A stretch of 64,000 nucleotides of DNA from Gaeumannomyces sp. JS-464 (lineage: Eukaryota > Ascomycota > Sordariomycetes > Magnaporthales > Magnaporthaceae), in contig NGZR01000007.1 in the NCBI GenBank assembly GCA_002197995.1, forward strand, positions 1,322,399 to 1,386,398, in the 5' to 3' direction. Below, piece by piece: positions 34,250 to 45,609 of the stretch. The translations under genes were made by a program, and so were the position numbers. The stretch's first letter is position 1, and the number at the start of each line of letters is the position of its first letter. Under the pieces are notes generated by a model. That model ran no database searches. It was not told the DNA's origin and saw nothing but the letters and a program-made list of their open reading frames with translations.

Positions 34250-36600
34250 GGAAAAACCTAAAAACGGTGCTTCCCGAATATAAACCGTTCGATTTTAAAA
34301 TTAAACTTAAGCTAAATACGCAATTTAAGTATTAAAAGCTGTATTAACTTAGCTTTTAACAGTAAAAGGTATTAAAAAAACAGTTGGAAAAAGATTTATA
34401 AAAGGGATATATTAAACCTTTCGATTTTCCAGTAAAACATAGGATTTTATAAAAAAAAAAGAAAAACGGAACGGAGCGAATGTGCATTAATTACTAACCG
34501 CTAAACGAAGCTATTATTAAAAATCGATATTTTATGCTTTTTATCGACGAGCTACGCGATAAGCTTGGCAAAGCTTAGTACTTTACGGCTTTAAACTTAC
34601 GAAAAGCTTATAGCTTAATACGAATTAAAAAAGGCCAAAAGTGGTTTACGGCTTTTAAAACTAAGTTTAAATGTTATAAGTTTTTAGTAATAATTTTCGG
34701 GTTTATTAACGCATTAACCACGTTTTAAAAAATAATTAACCATATATTGCGCAAGCACTTTAACGTTTTCGTCCTCGCGTATTTAAACGATATTTTAGTT
34801 TTTTTTAAAAACGATGGAAAAGCATAGTAAGTACGTATATAAAATATTTTAAAAGCTGCTAAACGCAAAGCTTTTTATTAAACCAAAAAAGTGCAAATAG
34901 CATTCGCAAAAAATCGCTTTTTTAAAGTTCGTAATTACATTTAAATAGGTTTGCATAAACCTTAAAAAACTCGAAAAAGTTAAAAAATAGCTTATATTTA
35001 AAAACGTTACGAAAGTACAAAGGTTTTTAAGATTTTTAAACTTTTATAAACGGTTTATTCGTAAGTATAGCAAAATCGCCATACCATTTACGAATTTTAT
35101 TAAAAATAACCACTAGTTCCATTGGGAAAGGTAAAAATAAAAGGCTTTTAAGTAATTACGGAACGCCGTATTAAAAGAACTAATGTTAACACTTCCGAAC
35201 CTAAAAAAACCCTTTAAAGTTAAAACCGACGCGTCGAATTACGCGATCGACGGTTAACTCGGATAACGAAACGACCAAAAACGGTTGCACTTTTACGCGT
35301 TCTTTTCGCAAAAGTTAAATAAATTTAAATTAAATTACCAAATTTACGATAAGGAACTTTTGGCGATAATTCGAGCATTTAAAAAGTGGCGACCACACTT
35401 TTATAAAGCAAAATATTAAGTTATAATGTATATAAACCATAAAAACTTAACGCATTTTACTATAAGCAAAAACTTAAATAAACGGCAAATCCGTTAAAGC
35501 GAGTTTTCGCAAAATTACGACGTTCGGATTAAATACCGGAAAAGGTCGGAAAACGGCCGGGCGAACGCCTTAAGCTAACGACCAAACCATTAAATTATAA
35601 TACCTAAAAAAACGAGTAATCCTAACAAAAAAACTAAACGGATTTTTAATCCGGCATAAAGGATTTTCGCTAAAACGGTTCGGTAAAAAAAAGTTTAAAC
35701 CCTAAAAAAATTTAACAAATTTACGGCCAGCTGGCACACGGCTATTAAAGCGTAAAAAAAACGTGGAAACGGCTATAATAACACCACGAGTTCGCAAAAA
35801 CCCGAGCCGAAGTATAAAACGCAATAAAGGATTGCGAAAGTTATATTAAAAACAAAGCTAATAAGTATAAACCGTACGGGTTATTATAACCTTTGCTAAC
35901 ACCGGATAAAGTATAGCAAAAAATTACTATAAATTTCGTTATTAAATTTCCCTAATCCAAAAAACCGTTAATTGTAGTAAAATACGATAATGTATTAGTA
36001 ATAATGGATAAGTTTACTAAGTACGCCTTATTTTTACCATATAAAAAAAGCAGCGACGTTACGAAGCTAGCGTACGTTTTTATTAAGCATATAATAGCGG
36101 AACACGGCACGTTAAACCGTTTAATTACGGATAAAAACAAGCTATTTATAAGCAAATTTTGGAAAGGGCTTACGAGTAAGCTAAAAGCGAAACATTCGTT
36201 ATTTACAACTTACCACCTTTAAACAAATGGATAAACGAAGCGGACGAACTAAACCATAAAGTAATATTTACGTTATTACGTTAATTATAAACAAAACGAT
36301 TGGGTATAACTATTTTTATAACTTAATTCGCTTATAATAGCTTAGTTTATAAAAGCATAAAAACTATACCGTTTTATACGAACTATGGGTTTACGTTTAT
36401 AACGTATAAGGAATTTAAAGCAGGAAAATATGCCTTAATAGCGGAAATATAAGTAACGAAGTTTATTAAACTGCATAAACACTTTTAAGCAAAGCTAAAA
36501 AAGCTACGGCACCGCATAGCTACTTAAGCAAATAAAAAAGAATCGAGGAATTAACTTTTAAAAAGAGGGATAGCGTTTATCTTTTTCGACGGAATATTAA
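34250..36600 (+). pseudogene. A1 pol: reverse transcriptase, RNase H, integrase, degraded
   Basis: [40 protein letters not shown], and AYLNDILVFF, where YLDD is YLND (34,780-34,791). A2 keeps YLDD at the same place. RNase H follows near 35,200-35,580. Integrase: MDKFTKYALFLPYKKSSDVTKLAYVFIKHIIAEHGTLNRLITDKNKLF (36,004-36,150; the first catalytic Asp is in MDKF, the second in TDKN). Confidence 0.82.
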
Positions 36601-36779
36601 AACGAAACGACCAAACGATAAGTTAAACCACAAAAAATTGGGACCGTTTAAGGTATTAAAAAAGGTTTCGAACGTAAATTACAAATTCCAACTACCATTA
36701 ATTATAAAATCCCACCCGGTTTTTTATATTTCCCTATTTAAATTAGCGCTACCGGGTTTTAAAAGCAACGAGTTAATGG

Positions 36780-36950
36780 AAATTAACCCAAAACAAAAGT
36801 ACGAAATCGAAAAAATTTTAAATTATAAGCCAAAATATAAACCTAAAAAGTACCTGGTTAAGTGGAAAAGGTATAGCCACGAAAAAAACACGTAAAAAAA
36901 AGGAATTAACCTCGAAAACTGCTAAGAGGTTTTATAAAAATATCGGTAAA
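36780..36950 (+). pseudogene. A1 chromodomain
   Basis: KYEIEKILNYKPKYKPKKYLVKWKRYSHEKNTW-KEINLENC-EVL is a chromodomain with its aromatic positions (Y, W, Y) and LVKWKxYS core. In chromoviruses it directs integration to chromatin with specific histone marks. Confidence 0.85.
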
Positions 36951-36971
36951 AACTCCTAAATAAAGGTTAGC

Positions 36972-37115
36972 AAAAAAAAAAAAAAGTAAAGGTTCGACAA
37001 GCTCCGGGGCAAGCCCGAAAACTCGTCGATCCTTACGGTAATGCCGGGATTTAAACCCGAAACCTCGGCAAAAAAGACCAAAACTACGCCCAATGCGTTA
37101 TAAAACTTAAGGAAG
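36972..37115 (-). promoter_or_regulatory. A1 Pol III-like unit (antisense), RIP-weakened
   Basis: The same unit as 45,469-45,602 in A2. The B box here is GGTTTAAATCC (37,057-37,047), two transitions from GGTTCGAATCC. The T-run is 14 long (A-run 36,972-36,985 on the plus strand). Confidence 0.55.
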
Positions 37116-37194
37116 TTATTAAAAGGAGTTATAACTTACTTTAATTAAAAAGGGCAAATAGGTTTAAGTTAGGATTAACTTTAAACGCTTGCCA

Positions 37195-37703
37195 GCCGAA
37201 GGAAAAGGAAGGAGTTACGGATGGTTTAAATTGTAAAGGAGCTTAACGGGCCTCCCGGTTAACCTCTTCCCGCTTAATACGCTTTAGCTCTTTTACAGCG
37301 TTAATACCACGACGAATTGCACGCATTTTTTTTTAAACCATATTTTCTTTTGTTTTTGCAAGCGCTCGAATTTATTATTTAAAGCGTAACGCTTATTATC
37401 GAAAGCACAACGCTTTTTTTCCACCGTTTTAACTTTCGCTTTTATTTGCTAATATTAAAAACCGATGGAACGAAGTTGTTTAAGCGAAGGACTTAAAATG
37501 TCGCAACCTATGCGGTTTTAACTAAAGCACTTTACGTATCGAAAGGAGTTTAAAAGGGAAGCTTCGCACCTTTTACGCTTTAAAACCTCGTAATAAAAAA
37601 AGCAAAAAGGCATTTTAATAAAAGAAAAAACGATTTAAACGAGTAGGTTTTTACGTTAAAAGGTTTTTTTCGCAAAAGGACGTTTTCGCACCCGGTTAAA
37701 CAT
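37195..37703 (-). pseudogene. Antisense ORF in A1
   Basis: On the minus strand from ATG 37,703-37,701 the frame reads MFNRVRKRPFAKKTF, MPFCFFYYEVLKRKRCEASLLNSFRYVKCFS, NRIGCDILSPSLKQLRSIGF, then KTVEKKRCAFDNKRYALNNKFERLQKQKK and MRAIRRGINAVKELKRIKREE. It matches the A2 copy residue by residue with stops only as TAA/TAG. Where A2 has a TAG (45,375) this copy has TGG, so the frame probably continued further. C-x-n-C-x-n-CD cysteines plus a basic coiled coil resemble proteins common in fungal repeat-rich DNA; function unknown. Confidence 0.55.
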
Positions 37704-37819
37704 TTTGTTTAAACTAAAAAGGGGATAGGAAATGGTAAAAAAGGAAAATACTTACCACTAATAAAAGGCGGGGCGATAAAACGTGGTTAAAAGGATTTAG
37801 CTTAAAAGGAAAAACCTAA

Positions 37820-38249
37820 TGTTACGACCAGCATGCAAGCCCTAAAGCGGTAGGACGAAAAGGGTCCCGGGCGGCGCCCTTGCCCCGCACCCGGGCACGT
37901 GGAGTTACGTAACCCTAGCTAAATCTTTGGATTTGTATTAAAGGAATTACAAATCCATAAACCCAAAAGGGATTTTTGGATTTGTGTTAAAGGGATTACA
38001 AATCCACAAATCCAACCTAATATAAGGTAAAAGGCAGCGTATATATAAAGGATGGATTTCCTACTTTTTTAGGTAGTTTTAACTAAGGTTTTGGCATTAG
38101 TTAACTTAAGTTAACTTTTAAGCATCCCTTGGGGCAAGCAATTAGATCGTCCTTTTAAAGTTACGTAATCCTTTATTATTAGCATTAGCGATACTGTCCT
38201 CCCCACCCCCGAGGTGCTTTACCTTAGGAGCAAACCTTTAATTATAACA
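37820..38249 (+). repeat. A1 3' LTR
   Basis: TGTTACGACCAGCATGC to ...AATTATAACA, preceded by the purine tract AAAAGGAAAAACC. Followed by CTTTA, the TSD that pairs with TAAAG beyond A2's 5' LTR. Confidence 0.9.
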
Positions 38250-39112
38250 CTTTACGCCCGGGGAATGGGATAAAAACGCATTTAGCAGTTTTTAAACCTA
38301 AAAAAAACGCTAAAAGCGAAGGAAAAAAAAAGAAGGATAAAAAGCAGGGCATGGCTAAAACCTTTAATAAGGCAACTTATTTAACCCCGCCCGAAAACCC
38401 GCTGCCATTGCAGCGAACTTCACTAATAATAACGTTACCCGAAATTTCGATAACGATGTAATAATAAACGTTGCAAAAGTCGGCGGGCGGGGGCGTGAAA
38501 GCCGCGGGGGCGTTTAAAAAAAAGTGCTAATAAGGCCCGAAAAAGCGGCCCCCGCCGAGCTTAATAGGTTTTTTAAAAAGAAAAAAACCGCCGTTAAAAG
38601 CAAGGCCGCTATTTGCGTTGCGGTGCAAATAACTATTACTAAACGGAATGCTTTTACAAGCCGGCGACCCGCTTTAAAAACGCCGAAAAAACGGCCATTC
38701 GCGAGGCCGGCCTTAATAGCGAAAAATTCCTTTCTTAGCTAAAAAAAAAAAACAAGCCGATAAAAAAAGCCGAAAGTTAAGGAAAAAAGTAGCTTTAAAA
38801 TAAAATCGTGCTTTAAAAAAGAAAAAGCTTTAATAGCCCCCACAAATGCGGATAAAAATACAAAAAACATATTTAACATACATTTTAACGATAATTAATA
38901 ATATAAAATTGTTTAACGCATTTGTAAACAAAAGTTGCAAATATTACGCAGCTATTAGTAAAAACGCCGCCGTTAAAACGGAATTGCCTATTTACCGGAT
39001 TTCGCTAAAAAGTTAAAAAAAGCCATTATAAGAAAAAGCAAAGTAATTTAAGAAATTACTTATTTCTTTTTAAAAACGAAAGCCGGTATAAAAAAAAGGT
39101 TTACGTTTATAT
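38250..39112 (+). mobile_element. X2 gag C-terminus and protease, in flipped orientation
   Basis: Matches X1 from CTTTACGCCCG (15,339) through LTKPEKAAPA-like and CEYY-like protease sequence up to GTTTACGTTTATAT. It lies in plus orientation, whereas the rest of X2 is on the minus strand. The X2 sequence preceding it (gag N-terminus) is at 58,238-59,337 and the sequence following it is at 28,701 leftward. Confidence 0.85.
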
Positions 39113-42100
39113 TATTATTAGTTATACTGCCGTTATGTTTATAAAAACCTCGGTGCCTTTGCTGTTTTATATACATATAAAAACTTTTAAACTCGTTTTC
39201 GGGTGCGAACCGCATTCGGCTCGGTGGCTTAAAAATAAAAACCATGTTTGCTTTTCGTATACGGTTTTTGCTATGTTAAATAATGGTACCGTTTGCTTAA
39301 TTCCTGCGATTACTTTTAAAAGTTCCATCGCGAAAGCGTTTTTATAATTAATAATAATAATAGGAAAGTACGCAAAGGAAAAACTGTAGGGAATGCATGT
39401 TACGCTTAAATAGCGCCCCGGTATCGGGTTTTTTTTTTTTTGTAATAATATTAGTAATGGTGGTATTGGTTTAGTTAATTACGGCGGTTTAGTTATCCGC
39501 GTTCGAAGTTTTTCGGTCCCGCTTCGGTGCTTAATCGCGTGGCTGCTTCGTAAAGTTCGGGGGTCGTGGTTAACATCGGGTAATTTAACGTAATTGTATT
39601 ATTCGCTTCCGAAAGTAACGCTTCGGTTGCGAATTGTTTTTTCGCTTATAGCGCGCATTCGATCTTTTTATTAGTTCGCCGTTTTCGTAATTATGTTATT
39701 TTTGCTTTGTTTATATCGTGCTTTTCGGTTATGCTTTTATTTCCTTTCGGGTGCGGGTTTTTACCGTTTTTTCCCTTTTTGCTTTTAAAGGTTTTTGCCT
39801 TTTTTTTTCGCCTTTTTTTAATTTTTTTATTACAATTTTTAATCCTTTTTTCCCACTTTTGCTTTTAATTTTCGCGCATCCTCCCGCCCGCGCTTTTACA
39901 TTTGCCCTTTCGCGCTTCGTTCTTTTTCCGGCTTTTGTTTTCTTGCATTATGGCTTTTAAAAACAAAACTCCTCGTTTTCCTCGCGGCGGCGCGCGCGGT
40001 AATGCGCGCGGCGGCTATAACGGTAGCGGTGGTGGTAGCGGCTTTACGCTTGCTCCTTTTTGTAGCGATCGCGACGAGCACCCATTTTCCAGCTTTAATA
40101 ATAACGACGATTCCGAGGCCGGCGTTACTCCGAACCCCCGCGTTAAGGCTGTAAGTGCGGTTTTACACCGTTTCGTTCCCTATTTTTTTGCTAATTTCTT
40201 TTTTTTTTTCCTTTAGCCTTACCGTTTATACTATTAAAAGGAGTACAAAGCGGCGATCGCTATCCTTTCGGGTTACATTTTTTACAACTCGATAGTATAT
40301 ATTTCCCGTATCGTTCCCTTTTTTATCCCGCCTCGCTAACTTTTTAAGCTTGCTTATAAAATTTGTATTGGTTGCATTTAGCGTTTCGCTAACGGTATCG
40401 ATAATGCCGGCGCCGTTCGGAAATGCTATTATAAAGCCTGTATGTTTTTTATTTGCTTCGCCTTTTTCTTTGCTCGGTTTCGGTCGTGCTAATTTTTGTT
40501 TTTAGTTTTTCGCGTTTTAACTTATGTGGGGTACGCCTTTTCGCGCGGTGTTTGCGTTTAAATTTATTATTTCTTTTTTCCTTTTTTTATTACGTTTTTT
40601 TATTGCTAATTTATCGGTTCCGTTTTGGTAGCTTCCCGCTAATACTAAGGATTAGGTTTACGGCGTTTTTCGTGCTTATTAACGCTATATTTAATCCTTT
40701 TTTAAAATTGCTGCCGACTTGGAAGATATTTTAACGGAAGTCGTTTATACCGCTAAGGTTTATAACGGTTTTATTCCGGTGCTATATGCTTTATTACTAA
40801 TGCTTTTTTCCAGTTTCGTTATACCATTTTAAAGCACGTTATTACCGGTTACGTTCGATTTGCAAAGGATATTAGGAAACGGTTTAACGTCCTTTTTAGT
40901 GCTGGGTTTTCGCGCTCGTTTTTTTCCAGTTTAAAAAGCGCTTTTGCTATTATAACTGCATTTGGTAGCTCGGGTTTCGTTCGCTCCTTTTCCGGTAATA
41001 TAATGCCCCGGCGTAAGCTATATCGGGTTAGGCTTTTAAAATTGTCGATGCGTAAAACTCGTTTAACCACATTCGAATAAAGGCGTTAGTTTAAAGCGGG
41101 CTAAAATACGGGTTTATTAATATTTCCTTTTATATTGCTATTTTCTTTTAATCCGTTAACCTTTTTATGTTTGCTAAATGTCCTTTATGCAAAATCCTTT
41201 TAATTTTACTTTCGGTTGGATTTTAACTAAATATCGGGAGGATATTATTAATAAAATGTTAAAAGAAATAAGTAAAAATAAAAATAATTAATTTGGTCGG
41301 TTTTTTTCCGGTTGCGGCTCGCATATAAGGTATTAACGTCGGTTTACTTTTCTTTCCTTTCGTTTTTTAATAAAATATTTTCGTTTAGCGTTTTATGGTT
41401 ATTTGTGGTTCGGTTTTTTTCCGGTTCGATAGCGTTTTTTTTTTCCTTTTTTTTTGCGCGTTTTTTTTCCACCTTTTTCGCTGCTTTAAAATTTATTAGT
41501 TTTTTAATTTTAAACATTATGCGTGTTATTTTTTTAAATAATGTATTCCTTATTTTTTACAATTTAAAATATGCTTTTCGGCTATTCGTTTATGCCATCC
41601 CGGTATTATCCCGCTATTTATCCTAACGGGTGCATTGGGTTAATACGTGCTATGTTATTTCCTTTTATCCGTTGCCGCATTCGTATAGCGGCGTTACCGC
41701 GTTAAGCACGTTTTTGCTAAATAGGAAAGCATTTAAACCTAGCTTTTCCGTTTTAATTTAAATTGCTATTAAGCTATATGCTTTTAGCATTTTTTTGTAA
41801 TATTTAACCATTTTTTTCGTAAATAAAGGGTTATTCGTTAAGTACGCGATTTTATGCCGGTTCGCTTTTTTTGCCGCTTTCGTTAAGCTGGCAACTTTTA
41901 ACTTCCATTTTATTATTACGTTAAAGTTTTAGCGTTTCGCGTGTTTATGTTTAAATTTTTTTTTATTTCCGCGGGGGATTAATTTGCGTTTTGGTTTTAA
42001 GGTTGTTTTAAATCGGTTTTAGCGTTTCGCTTATCCCCTTTTTGTTTGGCCGTTTTAAAAGTGTGGTTTCCTGCTTCGTTTTCGGTATTTTAACCTTTTA

Positions 42101-44320
42101 AATTAGCCCGTTACCTTCGCTATCGCTTTATTAATCCGCTATATTATTCCAATTTCCAGCCATTTATTTTTTGTATTAATTACCCTTTCGTTTAAATACA
42201 AATTTAAAAGTGGAACGTAAGTTTTTATTTTTAAATGGGTTAATAACGTCGTTTTATATGCTCCGGTTACCATTTTAAAGCATATTCGCTGTTTTTTCGC
42301 TAACTTTTTAGCTGTGTTTCGAAACCGCCCTTATAGTTCGGTTAAAAGGTGATATATTGCGGCTTTATACGCTATCGCGCTTTTATATACTATTGCGTAT
42401 AATTATTTCGCTTTAGCGAGGCTGCTTTTTTACGTTACCGCTGCGAGTTTTATTATCGCTAGTTATTATTTTTCCTATTTGCTTTTCGCTTATTTAATAT
42501 AAGCTTTAAAATTTAATTTATAATCCAGCTAAATTCCGAGGAATTTCGCCGCTAGCGATAATTATACGTAGGTAGTTTCGGTACGGACCCGGGTTTAGTT
42601 TAAAGCTTTAGTAAAATGCAATAGCTCGGTTTTTAATACGTTAAATGTTATTCCTGTTATTTTTGCCTACGTTTAGCATACGTTCCAAGCTTTTTCCAAT
42701 AGTTGTACCGTTTTCGCTATGGTGCTTTTTATTGCTAAAAGGTTAATATCGTCGGCGAAACCAACCATTATTATTTTTGGGATTTTTTCCAGCTTATTAT
42801 ATAATAACGCGATGTAAAGGATAAATAATATAAGTAATAGTGGTAATTTTTGCGGGATTTTTGCAATTATTGGTATTAGCGTTAACGTGTTTCCGTTAAA
42901 CCGGAACCGGGCCGTTTTGTTTATAAGCTAGCTTTTAATTCATTTAACTATTTTTGGTGGAAATCCCTGCTTTCGCATTATATTAAGCAGTTTAATATGG
43001 TTAATATTATTAAATGCTTTTAATAGGTTAAATTGCAATAGCGAGGTTATAACGCCGTAATTTTACGCTATTATTACTATGTTTGTTATTTATTTAATGG
43101 CGAATTCGGTATTGCGTTTTTTTTTATTGCCTATTTATTTTTCCGGTAAAAGTCCCTTTTCTTTCGTTTCGTTAGCGATCCGTTTTCCTATTATAACTTT
43201 TATAACTTTAAAAATAAACGAAAAAAATGCGATCGGTTTCCATTTTCCCGCTGTTTTCCTATTTTTTATACTTTTGCCTAGTTTTAGCAATATTATTATA
43301 AGTGCGTTTCGAAAGCGCTTCGGGAAATATTCGAGGTTAAAACTGGCGTTAGCTATTTTAAATATAGCTTTTTAATATGGTTAGCCGTATGCTTTTAAAA
43401 ATCCGTTTAATAGGTTATCCGCTTTCGAGGCTTTCCAGTTTTTGCGTTTTTTTTAAAGCCGTTAATACGTCGCCGTTTTCCGGGTTTATTATATGTTTTA
43501 TTAAAAACGCGTGGTGGAACGTGTTGTTATTAAACGTGGTATTTGTAATATCGGTTAAATCCGTTTCCGGGCTGGGGTAAAATTTGGCCGTTAAAACTAT
43601 TACTTTATTTGCGTAAGTATTAGCTGGTTTTTAATTGCCGTTTTTTTCGGTGTAAATTCGGTAGTTTGGTTAAATTTCGTTTTTTATGGCTGCGTAATTT
43701 CGCTTACCGTTTTACGTTCCAAAAGGTGGCTTTTTTCTCTTTTATTTTTAATGCTTTTTTAATAAACTTTTTTTAATGCGCGTTAGCCGCTTTCCTTTTT
43801 TTTTATAAAAGCTTTATCCGCTATTTTTAATTCGTTATAGCTGTTTTATGTTTTTAGCTTTATATGTGCGCGCCGGTATTTTTTCGTTTTTTTAGCGAGT
43901 TTGGTAAATTTTAAATTCCAATACGGTATTAGCTTAAAACTGGTTAATAATTTCCTTTTCGGTATTAATTCGTTAGCGATTAGGGTTAGCTGGTTTATTA
44001 ATGCGTTTATTTGGTTATCGATATTTTCCGGTGTTTTTATATTTTTAATTTCGATATGCTATATAGCTAATTGCAATGCTTTTTTTTAGTCGTTTTTTAT
44101 ATTAATATTTACTTTTTTCCACACCCATTTTTCGGCGGTTTTTTACCGGAGCGGCTCCGTTCCGGTATTAATTAGGATTATTTAAAAGTGGTAATCCGAT
44201 CCTTTTATTTCGTCGTTTTTACCTTCGTATTTTACGGCTAACGCGTTAAATATTTATGCATGGTTAATTGTGCTTTTTCGTTCGCTAAATTTTTTTTTCG
44301 TTACTTTTTCGTAAAATGTT
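39113..44320 (-). mobile_element. LINE Z, 3' part (endonuclease end, RT, 3' UTR), flipped
   Basis: Continues LINE Z from the A1 junction (31,008) on the opposite strand. Ends in a (TAA)n-like tail at 39,113-39,125 next to the 14-bp TSD. Bases 44,316-44,320 are ATGTT, complementary to AACAT, the partner of AACAC at 31,004-31,008. Confidence 0.85.
40330..44320 (-). pseudogene. LINE Z endonuclease end and reverse transcriptase, degraded
   Basis: Leftward from 44,300: SERKSTINHA-IFNALAVKYEGKNDEIKGSDYHF, the terminal endonuclease blocks, then PENIDNQINALINQLTLIANELIPK (linker), then RT with GFADDINLLAIKST; FADD at 42,759-42,748 is intact. The 3' UTR region 39,126-40,330 contains an unrecognised plus-strand open stretch (MAFKNKTPRFPRGGARGNARGGYNG, 39,950 on) that is probably chance. 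Confidence 0.75.
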
Positions 44321-44749
44321 TATTACAATTAAAAGGTTTGCTTTTAAAGTAAAGCACTTTAAAAAAGGTGGAGGATAATATCGCTAGTTTAAGGAATAAA
44401 AGAACACGTAACTTAAAAGGACAATTTAATTGCTTGCTTTAGGGGTGCTTAAAAGCTAACTTAAATTAACTAATGCTAAAACCTTAGTTAAAGCTACTTA
44501 AAACAGTAGGAAATCCATTTTTTTATATACGCTACCTTTTGCCTTATGTTAAGTTAAATTTGTGGATTTGTGGTCCTTTCGATACAAATTTAAAAATCCT
44601 TTTTAGGTTTGTAAATTTGTGGTTTTTTTAATACAAATCCAAAAATCCAGCTAGGGTTACGTAACTCCACGTACCCGGGTATAAGGCAGGGGCGCCGCCC
44701 GGAACCCTTTCCGTTTTGCCGCTTTAAGGTTTGCATGCTAATCGTAACA
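44321..44749 (-). repeat. A2 3' LTR
   Basis: On the plus strand TATTACAATTAAAAGG (TG mutated) to ...GCATGCTAATCGTAACA. Confidence 0.85.
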
Positions 44750-44864
44750 TTAGGTTTTCCCTTTTAGGCCAAATCCTTTTAATTACGTTTTATCGCCCCG
44801 CTTTTTGTTAATAGTAAGTACTTTCCTTTTTTACCATTTCCCATCCCCTTTTTAATTTAATAAA

Positions 44865-45377
44865 ATGTTTAGCCGGGTGCGAAAACGTTTTTTTACGAAA
44901 AAAACCCTTTAACGTAAGGATTTGCTCGTTTAAATCGTTTTTTCCTTTGTTAAAATGCCTTTTTACTTTTTTTATTACGAGGTTTTAAAGCGTAAAAAGT
45001 GCGAAGCTTCCTTTTTAAACTCCTTTCGGTACGTAAAGTGCTTTAATCGAAACCGCATAAATTGCGACATTTTAAATCCTTCGCTTAAGCAACTTCGTTT
45101 TATCGGTTTTTAATATTAGCAAATGGAAGCGGAAATTAAAACGGTGGAAAAAAAGCGTCGTGCTTTTAACAACGAGCGTCGCGCTTTAAACAACAAATTC
45201 GAGCGCTTGCGAAAATAAAAAAAAGTATAGTTTAAAAAGAAAATGCGTGCAATCCGTCGTGGTATTAACGCTGTAAAAAAGCTGGAACGTGTCGAGCGGG
45301 AGGAGGCCGACCGGAAAGCCCGTCGGGCTCCTTTACAATTTAAACCATCCGTGGCTCCTTCCTTTTTTTTCGGCTAG
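44865..45377 (+). pseudogene. Antisense ORF carried by A2, conserved with A1
   Basis: Single frame of 170 codons from ATG 44,865 to TAG 45,375-45,377, interrupted only by TAA/TAG codons. Reads MFSRVRKRFFTKKTL, MPFYFFYYEVLKRKKCEASFLNSFRYVKCFNRNRINCDILNPSL, MEAEIKTVEKKRRAFNNERRALNNKFERLRK, MRAIRRGINAVKKLERVEREEADRKARRAPLQFKPS. It runs opposite to A2's gag-pol, between chromodomain and 3' LTR. The C-terminal half is a highly charged coiled coil; the middle has spaced cysteines (KC, KC, NCD). The arrangement resembles fungal proteins with a small Cys cluster and a coiled coil that recur near transposons; this is from general familiarity, not a search. Confidence 0.6.
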
Positions 45378-45468
45378 TAAGCGTCCAAAGTTAATCCTAA
45401 TTTGGATTTGCTTGCCTTTTTTAACTAAAGTAAGTTGTAACTCCTTCCAACAACTTCCTTAAGTCTTA

Positions 45469-45602
45469 TAGCGCATTAAGCGTAACTTTAATCTTTTTTG
45501 CCGAAGTTTCGGGTTCGAATCCCGGCACTACCGTAAGGGTTAACGAGTTTTTAAACTTACCCCGGAGCTTGTTAAACCTTTACTTTTTTTTTTTTTTTTT
45601 TT
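45469..45602 (+). promoter_or_regulatory. Pol III-like unit: A box, B box and T-run (tRNA-derived)
   Basis: TAGCGCATTAAG (45,469-45,480) fits an A box; GGTTCGAATCC (45,512-45,522) is a perfect B box inside a 5-bp T-arm-like hairpin; 19 T follow at 45,584-45,602, enough to terminate Pol III. The D-arm (GCGC/GCGT in the A1/A2 consensus) can pair, but the acceptor stem cannot, so this is not a tRNA gene. It lies antisense to A2, just beyond the chromodomain. Confidence 0.6.
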
Positions 45603-45609
45603 ACTAACC

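Larger units (their letters stand above)
31009..38249 (+). mobile_element. Chromovirus A, copy A1 (Ty3/gypsy), inserted in LINE Z
   Basis: LTRs 31,009-31,439 and 37,820-38,249. Internal order: gag with zinc knuckle, RT, integrase, chromodomain, antisense ORF, polypurine tract. The five bases left of it are AACAC (LINE Z), the five right of it CTTTA (element X), so the flanks do not match each other. Their true partners border A2. Confidence 0.88.

Noticed and set aside
39902..40216. Plus-strand frame with a Gly/Arg-rich start (FPRGGARGNARGGYNGSGG)
   Set aside because: Lies antisense in the 3' UTR of LINE Z, ends in a phenylalanine run from poly-T, and no conserved partner copy is available to support it.
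45469..45535. tRNA gene
   Set aside because: A and B boxes and a T-arm are present, but the 5' sequence cannot pair with CACTACC to make an acceptor stem and no convincing anticodon arm forms.
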